DNA of 5,516 nt from an uncultured bacterium (lineage in GTDB: Bacteria; Patescibacteriota; Patescibacteriia; Patescibacteriales; UBA12465), in assembly GCA_903904095.1 (NCBI GenBank), contig CAIVBF010000095.1:1-5516 (forward strand), written 5' to 3'. Below are positions 1 through 5,054 of the stretch, piece by piece. The translations under genes were made by a program, and so were the position numbers. Position 1 is the stretch's first letter. Each line of letters opens with the position of its first letter. Under the pieces are notes generated by a model. It had not been told where the DNA came from, made no database searches, and was given only the letters and a program-made list of their open reading frames with translations.

Positions 1-441
1 GTCACCTCTTTGCTCAACTTTGATTTCTGGGAAACAAACATATTCTTTAAAGCCAACCGTTAGATTACCGCTTCTATCAACCGCTTTATCAGAAATACCG
101 CGGAAATCACGAACACGTGGGAAAGTGATATTAACTAATTTATCAGTAAAATCGTACATTCTTTGACCGCGTAAAGTAACCTTGGCGCCGATAATTGAAC
201 CTTCACGAACTTTGAAAGCGGAAATTGATTTCTTAGCTTTTGTAAAAACTATCTTTTGGCCGCCTAATTTTGTTAAACCTTTTTCAACGCTAGCAATAAA
301 TTCTTTTTCTTTAGCGTGATGACCAAAGCCAACATTAATAACTACTTTTTTTAAATGCGGCACAAGTAAAGCATTTTTATAGCCGAATTTTTCTTTAAGC
401 GCTGGGATAATTTCTTTTTTGTATTTTTCTTTTAATATCAT
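1..441 (-). CDS. rplE: 50S ribosomal protein L5 (uL5), C-terminal end cut by window edge
   Basis: This is the N-terminal 147 codons of L5, the large-subunit protein that binds 5S rRNA and the central protuberance and contacts P-site tRNA. I translated it by hand from the ATG at 441; the frame is open to base 1, so the stop lies outside the window. It starts MILKEKYKKEIIPALKEKFG and carries the family core around residues 88-116, with TLRGQRMYDF followed by FPRVRDFRGIS, which closely matches E. coli L5. The family is usually about 180 residues, so roughly 30-35 are missing. The start is fixed by the N-terminal match. Only 10 nt separate it from the L24 stop, with no Shine-Dalgarno sequence at normal distance (the leader is ATTTTATG). 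It is the only ribosomal gene here without AT directly before the ATG. S14 and S8 would be expected next, off the left edge. Confidence 0.96.
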   Translation of the reverse strand, partial: MILKEKYKKEIIPALKEKFGYKNALLVPHLKKVVINVGFGHHAKEKEFIASVEKGLTKLGGQKIVFTKAKKSISAFKVREGSIIGAKVTLRGQRMYDFTDKLVNITFPRVRDFRGISDKAVDRSGNLTVGFKEYVCFPEIKVEQRGD

Positions 442-451
442 AAAATTTAAA

Positions 452-790
452 TTACTCAATTATTTCCTGGCATTTTTTACAAACTCGGAGTTTTTTCGCT
501 TTCTTCCCGTCTAAGGAATTAACTGTTTTGTGGCCGACTCTGGTTGCCTTACCGCATTTCGGACAAAGCAATGAAGCATTAGAAGCATTCATAAAAGCTG
601 GGAATTCAATTCTCTGCCCTTTTTCGTTCTGGCGTCTCGGACGTAAATGCTTAATAGCTAAATTCAAACCTTCAATACTGATTTTAGCGTCAGTCTGAGA
701 ATTTGCTGGTAAAACCTGTAAAACTTTACCAGTCTTACCCTTATCTTTACCGCTTAAAATTTTTACTTTGTCGTTCTTTTTAATATTCAT
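452..790 (-). CDS. rplX: 50S ribosomal protein L24 (uL24) with zinc-ribbon cysteines
   Basis: L24 binds domain I of 23S rRNA, helps start large-subunit assembly, and sits near the exit tunnel mouth. The KOW motif is at residues 4-27 (NDKVKILSGKDKGKTGKV). It is followed by the typical GLNLAIKHLRPRRQ segment (41-54) and a C-terminal part with four cysteines arranged as CPKC (76-79) and CKKC (104-107). This looks like a zinc-binding ribbon of the kind found in many bacterial L24 proteins; E. coli L24 lacks these pairs. Length is 112 residues, normal for the family. The start is fixed by the family N-terminus and by a GGAG placed 7 nt upstream, the only clear Shine-Dalgarno sequence in the window. 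The 43-nt spacer after L14 is the longest in the operon and can form a hairpin over that site. The stop is TAA, 10 nt before L5. Confidence 0.97.
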   Translation of the reverse strand: MNIKKNDKVKILSGKDKGKTGKVLQVLPANSQTDAKISIEGLNLAIKHLRPRRQNEKGQRIEFPAFMNASNASLLCPKCGKATRVGHKTVNSLDGKKAKKLRVCKKCQEIIE

Positions 791-833
791 ATAGTTTCTC
801 CGCCATAATGGCAGATTCTTAAATCATGTAAAT
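791..833 (-). promoter_or_regulatory. L24 ribosome binding site overlapped by a predicted hairpin in the L14-L24 spacer
   Basis: On the minus strand this spacer contains GGAG (798-801), 7 nt before the L24 ATG, which is a standard Shine-Dalgarno position. Just upstream, TCTGCC (810-815) can pair with GGCGGA (799-804) around the loop ATTAT (805-809). The stem has six pairs, one of them G-U. It would bury the first three bases of GGAG. The pairing is read directly from the sequence; a role in tuning L24 translation is inference. No other gene in the window has a comparable ribosome binding site. Confidence 0.5.
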
Positions 834-1208
834 TTACAAAACTTCCGGGGCTAATGAAGCGATTTTTGTGAAACCGGCCTTACGAATTTCTCTGGCCACC
901 GGTCCAAAAATACGTGTTCCCTTCGGATCCTTTTTTTCAACATCATTAATAATTACGCAAGCATTATCGTCAAAACGAATATAAGAACCGTCAGCGCGAC
1001 GAGTTTCCTTATGAGTTCTAACAACAACCGCTTTAATAACATCACCTTTCTTAATCGCAGCATGAGGAGCGGCTTTCTTAACAGCCGCAACAATAATACC
1101 GCCAACACCGGCGTAACGTCTCTTATAACCACCTAAAACACGGATACACATCACTTCTTTGGCTCCGGAATTATCAGCTACTTTTAAATAAGTTTGTACT
1201 TGAATCAT
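834..1208 (-). CDS. rplN: 50S ribosomal protein L14 (uL14)
   Basis: L14 is a small beta-barrel protein at the subunit interface of the 50S. It binds 23S rRNA and helps form bridges to the 30S; it is also the docking site of the silencing factor RsfS in other bacteria. The 124-residue product (the family is usually about 122) starts MIQVQTYLKVADNSGAKEVM, matching the family N-terminus. It holds the L14 signature region at about 60-88, with AVVVRTHKE, then ADGSYIRFDDNACVII. The tail has the conserved GTRIFGPVAREIR (97-109). The ATG follows the S17 stop by 5 nt with no Shine-Dalgarno sequence (ATTATATG), so reinitiation by ribosomes finishing S17 is likely. In E. coli L14 begins the spc operon with its own promoter. 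Here the 5-nt gap leaves no room for one between the genes, so the two clusters appear to be one transcript. Confidence 0.98.
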   Translation of the reverse strand: MIQVQTYLKVADNSGAKEVMCIRVLGGYKRRYAGVGGIIVAAVKKAAPHAAIKKGDVIKAVVVRTHKETRRADGSYIRFDDNACVIINDVEKKDPKGTRIFGPVAREIRKAGFTKIASLAPEVL

Positions 1209-1213
1209 ATAAT

Positions 1214-1492
1214 TTATTTAATAACACGCCATCTTTTATCCTTACTTAAAGGTCGGCATTCAATAAAACTTACCTTATCACCGACTTTATACTCATTTTT
1301 TTCATCATGAACTTTATAGCGACGGCTAGAAACATATCTCTTCTGATATTTAGGATGCTTCTTAACACTTTCAACCTTAACAATAATAGTTTTATCATTC
1401 TTATCGCTAACTACTTCGCCGGAAAATTTACGGGAAATTATGGCCGGCTTTTCAATAGTTTTTTCTATAGTTTTTATTTTTGCAGTGGCCAT
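1214..1492 (-). CDS. rpsQ: 30S ribosomal protein S17 (uS17) with short N-terminal extension
   Basis: S17 is an OB-fold protein that binds 16S rRNA early in 30S assembly. The family core runs from about residue 21 to 92: FSGEVVSDKNDKTIIVKV, KKHPKYQKRY, then the signature GDKVSFIECRPLS (71-83). Length is 92 residues. Residues 1-20 are an extension relative to E. coli S17. It contains a tiny tandem repeat, TIEK-TIEK (8-15), encoded by two near-identical 12-base units at 1448-1471. The ATG used here is the natural start because it follows the L29 stop by a single base (TAATATG), an arrangement that favours termination-reinitiation coupling; no Shine-Dalgarno sequence is present. The C-terminus ends at RWRVIK, slightly shorter than in E. 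coli. Stop is TAA. Confidence 0.97.
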   Translation of the reverse strand: MATAKIKTIEKTIEKPAIISRKFSGEVVSDKNDKTIIVKVESVKKHPKYQKRYVSSRRYKVHDEKNEYKVGDKVSFIECRPLSKDKRWRVIK

Positions 1493-1493
1493 A

Positions 1494-1679
1494 TTATTTT
1501 TGCTTATTAACAGTCGTTAAAATTCTAGCAATCAATTGCTTGACTGAACGAATTTCACGAATATTTTTTAATTGCTTATTAGAATCCTTAAAACGCAACT
1601 CCCGTAATTTAGCACGGTTAGAGGTCAATAATTTTTCTAACTCACTTTTTTCTTTACTAATCAATTCTTTAAATTCCAT
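1494..1679 (-). CDS. rpmC: 50S ribosomal protein L29 (uL29)
   Basis: L29 is a small, two-helix protein that packs next to L23 at the polypeptide exit site, where trigger factor and the signal recognition particle dock in studied bacteria. The 61-residue product is within the family range of about 60-70. It has a first helix rich in charged residues (MEFKELISKEKSELEKLLTS), the turn LRELRFKDSNKQLKN (25-39), and a second helix with the typical REIRSVKQLIARILT (41-55). It sits between L16 and S17 as in nearly all bacteria. Upstream spacing to L16 is 11 nt. The leader has only a weak AGAG element too far from the ATG to be convincing. The downstream gap to S17 is one base. Short length and low complexity make single-residue assignment modest, but context and motif together are strong. 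Confidence 0.96.
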   Translation of the reverse strand: MEFKELISKEKSELEKLLTSNRAKLRELRFKDSNKQLKNIREIRSVKQLIARILTTVNKQK

Positions 1680-1690
1680 ATTTTTATTGT

Positions 1691-2098
1691 TTACTCTTTA
1701 CTGATAAATTGACATTTAACCGGTAATTTGTGGGCAGCTGATTCCATAGCTTTACGCGCTATGTCTTTGGTAATACCTTCCATTTCAAACATAACTGTCC
1801 CTGGCTTAACAATCGCAACATAATAATCAACAGCACCTTTACCTTTACCCATCGGAATTTCTCCGCCATGAGCAGTAACTGGTTTGTCCGGGAAAATTCT
1901 GATCCAGATGCGTCCAGTCTTCTTAACATATTTAGTCATAACACGGCGAGCGGCTTCAATTTGACGAGAAGATACCCAGCACTCTGTTAAACTCTTAAGA
2001 CCATAACTACCGAAACTGATATTAATACAGCGGGTTGCTTTGCCGCCTCGGCGACGTTTTTGATCTTTTCTCCATTTAGTTTTCTTTGGCATTAACAT
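1691..2098 (-). CDS. rplP: 50S ribosomal protein L16 (uL16)
   Basis: L16 is a late-assembling large-subunit protein near the A-site tRNA elbow and peptidyl transferase centre. The 135-residue protein matches the family throughout: MLMPKKTKWRKDQK at the start, INISFGSYGLK (25-35), SRQIEAARRVMT (44-55), GRIWIRIFPDKPVT (62-75), and MGKGKGAVDYYVAIVKPG (83-100). I chose the ATG at 2098, giving MLMPKK, because family members begin MLxPK; an ATG two codons later (2092) is possible but would lose this. Odd feature: the residue before MGKGKG is Pro82. In E. coli this position is Arg81, the arginine hydroxylated by YcfD/RoxA, and the L16 family signature there normally begins RMG. There is no Shine-Dalgarno sequence (AAATATATG). 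The 27-nt gap from S3 is AT-rich. Confidence 0.98.
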   Translation of the reverse strand: MLMPKKTKWRKDQKRRRGGKATRCINISFGSYGLKSLTECWVSSRQIEAARRVMTKYVKKTGRIWIRIFPDKPVTAHGGEIPMGKGKGAVDYYVAIVKPGTVMFEMEGITKDIARKAMESAAHKLPVKCQFISKE

Positions 2099-2125
2099 AT
2101 ATTTGCAAAATCAAAACAAATTAAA

Positions 2126-2803
2126 TTAATTTTCAATTACTTCACCCTTCTTGGATTCTTTTTCAAAAACCTCTCCTTTATAAACCCAAACTTTTATTCC
2201 AATCGCTCCGTAAGTCGTATGGGCGGCACCACGAGCATAATCAATATCAGCTCTTAAAGTTTGTAGAGGAACTTTACCCCAAACTAACTTTTCTGTTCTG
2301 GCAATTTCCGCACCGTTCAAGCGTCCGCCGATAACAATTTTAGCGCCAAGAGCACCAGCTCTTTCAATTTTCGCTAAAGATTGCTTCATTACTTTTCTAA
2401 AAGGCAAACGTTTTTCAATATCTAAAATTATTGACTGGACCATTATTTGAGCGCTTAAATTAGGGCGTCCGTATTCTTTAATATTTAAATTAATTTCACC
2501 CATTCTAAAATTCTTTAAAAATTTGTCATGAAGCTTTTTCTTTAAATCTTCCGCTCCATTACCGCCGCGTCCAATAATCAAACCGGGTTTAGCAGTTATA
2601 ATAGTAATTTCAATTTTGTTGATACTACGGATAATTTCTACTTTATCAACACCAGCTTCCTTGAATTCCCGAATCATGTATTTTCTAATGCCGATATCCT
2701 GTTTAATATTCTTAATATAAGCATCGCCGGACTCAAACCAAATAGATGGCCAAGTCTTGGTTATACCCATTCGGAAAATTTTTGGATTTACTTTTTTACC
2801 CAT
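2126..2803 (-). CDS. rpsC: 30S ribosomal protein S3 (uS3)
   Basis: S3 lies at the mRNA entry channel of the 30S subunit and, with S4 and S5, contributes to mRNA unwinding. The 225-residue protein has the expected start (MGKKVNPKIFRMGITKTWPS). A KH RNA-binding domain around 40-110 contains the GxxG loop GRGG at 78-81 (PGLIIGRGGNG). The C-terminal domain includes GGRLNGAEIARTEK (159-172) and LRADIDYARGAAHTTYGAIG (183-202). The basic cluster FRKVMK (135-140) matches the E. coli residues Arg131, Arg132 and Lys135 tied to helicase activity, with Lys replacing the second Arg. A short acidic/basic tail ends the protein. The start is fixed by the N-terminal match; there is no Shine-Dalgarno sequence (AATTTATATG). 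Spacing from L22 is 20 nt. Length is close to the family norm of about 210-235. Confidence 0.98.
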   Translation of the reverse strand: MGKKVNPKIFRMGITKTWPSIWFESGDAYIKNIKQDIGIRKYMIREFKEAGVDKVEIIRSINKIEITIITAKPGLIIGRGGNGAEDLKKKLHDKFLKNFRMGEINLNIKEYGRPNLSAQIMVQSIILDIEKRLPFRKVMKQSLAKIERAGALGAKIVIGGRLNGAEIARTEKLVWGKVPLQTLRADIDYARGAAHTTYGAIGIKVWVYKGEVFEKESKKGEVIEN

Positions 2804-2823
2804 ATAAATTTAATTACTAATGA

Positions 2824-3336
2824 TTAATTTGAACCAGCTTTTCTTCTAAACATTTTTGCTTTTTCGGCAATTTTATTCTTCTTTCCGTCTACTTTAGATT
2901 CGGTTGTTTTTAAAGCAGCCTTTTCACCTTCTTTAACTAATTTTTCAAGCTTAACCGGTTCGGCAACTGCAACAACTTTCTTTTCTTTCTTGGTAGTGCT
3001 TTCTTTAATTTCCGCTAGAACAACGTCAACGTGACAGCCACGTTTTCTGATCGCTGTAGCACGACCATGAGCTCTTGGCATCCAGCGTTTTAAAGTAACG
3101 CCCTCATCGGATTTAATTTCTTTAATATAAAGATTATCTTTATCTAAACTATAAGTATTAACAGCATTAGCAACTGCCGATTTAATTAACTTAATAACCG
3201 GTAAAGATGCCTTTTTATTATTGAACTTAAGTTGAGAGATTGCGTCATTAACTGGCATCTTTCTAACAACATCAATAACTAAGCGGATTTTCCGCGCTGA
3301 CATTCTTAAATGTTTTAAACTAGCTTTGACTTCCAT
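2824..3336 (-). CDS. rplV: 50S ribosomal protein L22 (uL22) with Lys/Ala-rich C-terminal tail
   Basis: L22 contacts all 23S rRNA domains and sends a beta-hairpin into the exit tunnel, where with L4 it forms the constriction. The core (residues 1-112) is clear: MEVKASLKHLRMSARKIRLV at the start, ISQLKFNNKKAS (33-44), KLIKSAVANA (49-58), and the tunnel hairpin TLKRWMPRAHGRATAIRKRG (81-100) followed by CHVDVVLAEI. No deletion is seen in the hairpin segment associated with macrolide resistance in E. coli. At 170 residues it is about 55 longer than usual. Residues 113-170 form a tail rich in Lys, Glu, Ala and Val, ending RRKAGSN, likely disordered or loosely helical. The tail is in frame with no sign of frameshift. 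It starts 10 nt after the S19 stop without a Shine-Dalgarno sequence (TCAATATG). Confidence 0.97.
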   Translation of the reverse strand: MEVKASLKHLRMSARKIRLVIDVVRKMPVNDAISQLKFNNKKASLPVIKLIKSAVANAVNTYSLDKDNLYIKEIKSDEGVTLKRWMPRAHGRATAIRKRGCHVDVVLAEIKESTTKKEKKVVAVAEPVKLEKLVKEGEKAALKTTESKVDGKKNKIAEKAKMFRRKAGSN

Positions 3337-3346
3337 ATTGATTTAA

Positions 3347-3634
3347 TTATTTTTTATCAGCTGCTTGGGTTTTAGCCATTTTACCGCCGTGACCCGTAAA
3401 TTTCTTTGTAAGGGAGAACTCACCTAAACGATGACCAACCATATTTTCAACGACATAAACCGGGATATGTGTCTTACCATTATGAACACCGATGGTGTAC
3501 CCAACCATAGCCGGAGTAATAGTACAAGCTCTGTCCCAAACTTTAATAATAGTCTTATCGCCTGGTTTTAGATCTTGTAGTTTTTTGATAATCCGAGGAT
3601 TAACATATGGCCCCTTTTTTAAACTTCTAGACAT
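3347..3634 (-). CDS. rpsS: 30S ribosomal protein S19 (uS19)
   Basis: S19 sits in the head of the 30S subunit with S13, binds 16S rRNA, and forms part of bridges to the large subunit near A-site tRNA. The 95-residue protein is full length. It starts MSRSLKKGPYVNPRIIKKL and contains IKVWDRACTITPAMVGYTIG (30-49) and the family signature from NGKTHIPVYVVENMVG to HRLGEFSLT (52-76). This is followed by FTGHGGK (79-85) and a short basic tail. The SRSLKKGP N-terminus confirms the start codon. It begins 5 nt after the L2 stop, in the same compact arrangement as L14 after S17, with AAATATATG and no Shine-Dalgarno sequence. It lies between L2 and L22 as in nearly all bacteria. Nothing is unusual in the protein itself. 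Confidence 0.98.
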   Translation of the reverse strand: MSRSLKKGPYVNPRIIKKLQDLKPGDKTIIKVWDRACTITPAMVGYTIGVHNGKTHIPVYVVENMVGHRLGEFSLTKKFTGHGGKMAKTQAADKK

Positions 3635-3639
3635 ATATT

Positions 3640-4476
3640 TTATTTACGTTTCGCTCTTCTCTTAATTATTAATTTATCCGATCGGCTCTTCTTTCTAGTC
3701 TTAACACCCATAGCCGGTTTACCCCACATAGTTTTCGGATGACGTAGACCAATCGGTTGGTTACCTTCACCACCACCGTGTGGATGATCAACTGGATTCA
3801 TAGCGGTTCCACGAACAGTCGGTCTAATACCTAAGTGACGGCTTCTACCAGCTTTACCTAAAGAGATATGTCTCTTATCAGGATTACTAGCTTGGCCAAC
3901 TGTGCACATACATTCCTTTCTAACCTGTCGGATTTCACCTGATGGCATTTTTAACTGAGCATATTTTCCTTCAACACCCATGACGTAAACTACATTACCG
4001 GCACTACGAGCAATCTTAGCTCCCTGGCCAGGCATTAATTCAACGCAAGATACAGGCATACCGGCTGGGATAAACTGTAGGCATAAAGCATTACCAGTTT
4101 TAATTTCAATAAGTTCTTGCGAGCTCATTACTTTATCACCAACTGCTAAGTTAACCGGAGCGACAATATATCTTTTTTCACCATCAACATAACTAAGTAA
4201 AGCTAAACGAGCACCACGACCTGGATCATATTCAATAGCAGTAACAGTAGCCGGAACATTAAATTTATCACGTTTAAAATCAACTAAACGAATAGCTCTT
4301 TTTGCTCCTCCGCCGCGATGACGAACGGTTATTTTGCCCTGGGCATTACGTCCACCACGTCTTTTTTTATTAATTACTAAACGTTTTTCCGGAGTGGATT
4401 TAGTTATATCTTTAAAATCATCAAATGTTGCACCGCGTCGGCCCGGAGTATTCGCTTTTACTTTTTTGATACCCAT
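3640..4476 (-). CDS. rplB: 50S ribosomal protein L2 (uL2)
   Basis: L2 is a primary 23S rRNA binder close to the peptidyl transferase centre and is needed for joining of the subunits. The 278-residue protein is full length (family about 273-280). The N-terminal OB-like RNA-binding domain includes GGRNAQGKITVRHRGGGAKR (41-60) and AIEYDPGRGARLALLSY (80-96). The SH3-like domain and C-terminal globular region hold VRGTAMNPVDHPHGGGEG (221-238). That motif carries the strictly conserved histidine known as His229 in E. coli (His231 here, by motif alignment). The C-terminus is very basic (RKKSRSDKLIIKRRAKRK). The start is set by the family N-terminus; no Shine-Dalgarno sequence is present (ACTATATATG). 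A 37-nt AT-rich spacer separates it from L23. Its G+C content is clearly higher than that of the unassigned gene at the right edge. Confidence 0.98.
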   Translation of the reverse strand: MGIKKVKANTPGRRGATFDDFKDITKSTPEKRLVINKKRRGGRNAQGKITVRHRGGGAKRAIRLVDFKRDKFNVPATVTAIEYDPGRGARLALLSYVDGEKRYIVAPVNLAVGDKVMSSQELIEIKTGNALCLQFIPAGMPVSCVELMPGQGAKIARSAGNVVYVMGVEGKYAQLKMPSGEIRQVRKECMCTVGQASNPDKRHISLGKAGRSRHLGIRPTVRGTAMNPVDHPHGGGEGNQPIGLRHPKTMWGKPAMGVKTRKKSRSDKLIIKRRAKRK

Positions 4477-4513
4477 ATATAGTTAATTAAAATTTCTTTA
4501 AAAATTCTCTAGT

Positions 4514-5014
4514 TTAAACGCCTTCGTAAAGTTTAATAGTTTGACCCTTAGCTAAAGTAACAATTGCTTTCTTAAAATCACTTCTCTGTCCTCTAATTTT
4601 TCCGCGAGAAACTTTTTTCCCTTTCATGCGAATTAAATTAACACTTTCAACTTTAACTCCGTAGATAGCGGCAACCTCTTTAGCGACTAAAATCTTGTTA
4701 GCGTCAAGCTTAACGATGAAAGCATACTTATTAGCTTCAGCTAAATGAGCGGCCTTTTCAGTAACTAATGGTTTTACTAAAATATGTTTATTAATTTTAC
4801 TTACTTTTACATTAACGGCGCCGGTTTTATCAGCCTTAGCAGTATTAGCAGTTTCAGAATACAAATCTTTCATGCTAGTTTCTGTAGTTTTTTCAACTTT
4901 TTTAGGACTTGCCTTAACAGTTTTTTCAGCCTTAACTTCCTTTACTGCTTTTACAGTCTTAGTTGTTTTTTTTGTATCTTCAGTTGTTGCTTTTTTAGCG
5001 CCAAATAGAGCCAT
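4514..5014 (-). CDS. rplW: 50S ribosomal protein L23 (uL23) with long Lys/Thr-rich N-terminal extension
   Basis: L23 lies at the exit of the nascent-chain tunnel and is the docking point for trigger factor and the signal recognition particle. The family core is residues 74-166: INKHILVKPLVTEKAAHL (74-91), NKYAFIVKLDANKILVAKEV (95-114), IYGVKVESVNLIRMKGK (117-133), and the C-terminal RGQRSDFKKAIVTLAKGQ (141-158). Glu86 in VTEKA corresponds to E. coli Glu18, the residue important for trigger factor binding. At 166 residues the protein is about 70 longer than usual. Residues 1-73 are a low-complexity segment dominated by Lys, Thr, Glu, Val and Ala, opening with MALFGAKK. The ATG at 5014 is preferred because the reading frame keeps the same base composition and the opening looks like a true N-terminus; Met48 is the only alternative before the core. 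No Shine-Dalgarno sequence is present (AAAAATATG). Confidence 0.95.
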   Translation of the reverse strand: MALFGAKKATTEDTKKTTKTVKAVKEVKAEKTVKASPKKVEKTTETSMKDLYSETANTAKADKTGAVNVKVSKINKHILVKPLVTEKAAHLAEANKYAFIVKLDANKILVAKEVAAIYGVKVESVNLIRMKGKKVSRGKIRGQRSDFKKAIVTLAKGQTIKLYEGV

Positions 5015-5033
5015 ATTTTTACAATTAAAATTA

Positions 5034-5047
5034 TGATTTTCTAATCA
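5034..5047. repeat. Small inverted repeat in the spacer upstream of L23
   Basis: TGATT and AATCA form a perfect 5-bp inverted repeat around a 4-base loop, in the 40-base AT-rich spacer between the unassigned gene and L23. It has no G+C-rich stem and no following T run strong enough to call a terminator. In DNA this AT-rich it may well be chance. I see no convincing promoter in the spacer either. Confidence 0.25.
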
Positions 5048-5054
5048 AAATTTA

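Noticed and set aside
819..827. Mini-ORF ATG-ATT-TAA on the minus strand between L14 and L24
   Set aside because: Two codons in AT-rich DNA are expected by chance, and no ribosome binding site precedes them.
1307..1510. Plus-strand open frame of 67 codons opposite S17
   Set aside because: It lies antisense to a well-supported S17 gene; the product is Phe/Asn/Ile-rich, as expected from the complement of Lys-rich codons.
1480..1704. Plus-strand open frame of 74 codons opposite L29
   Set aside because: It is antisense to L29 and reflects its Lys/Glu-rich codons; no independent signal supports it.
2090..2098. L16 start at the second ATG (2092)
   Set aside because: The first ATG preserves the family MLxPK N-terminus, so it is the better choice.
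4784..5008. Plus-strand Phe/Ser/Cys-rich open frame opposite the L23 extension
   Set aside because: It is the complement of the Lys/Thr-rich low-complexity codons of L23, not a membrane or secreted peptide gene.
5034..5047. Terminator of the unknown gene
   Set aside because: The 5-bp, mostly A-T stem without a strong T run is too weak to call a terminator.
5015..5054. Possible promoter before L23 (TTGATT and CATAAT-like boxes)
   Set aside because: The boxes do not have correct spacing to each other, and such hexamers are common at this AT content.
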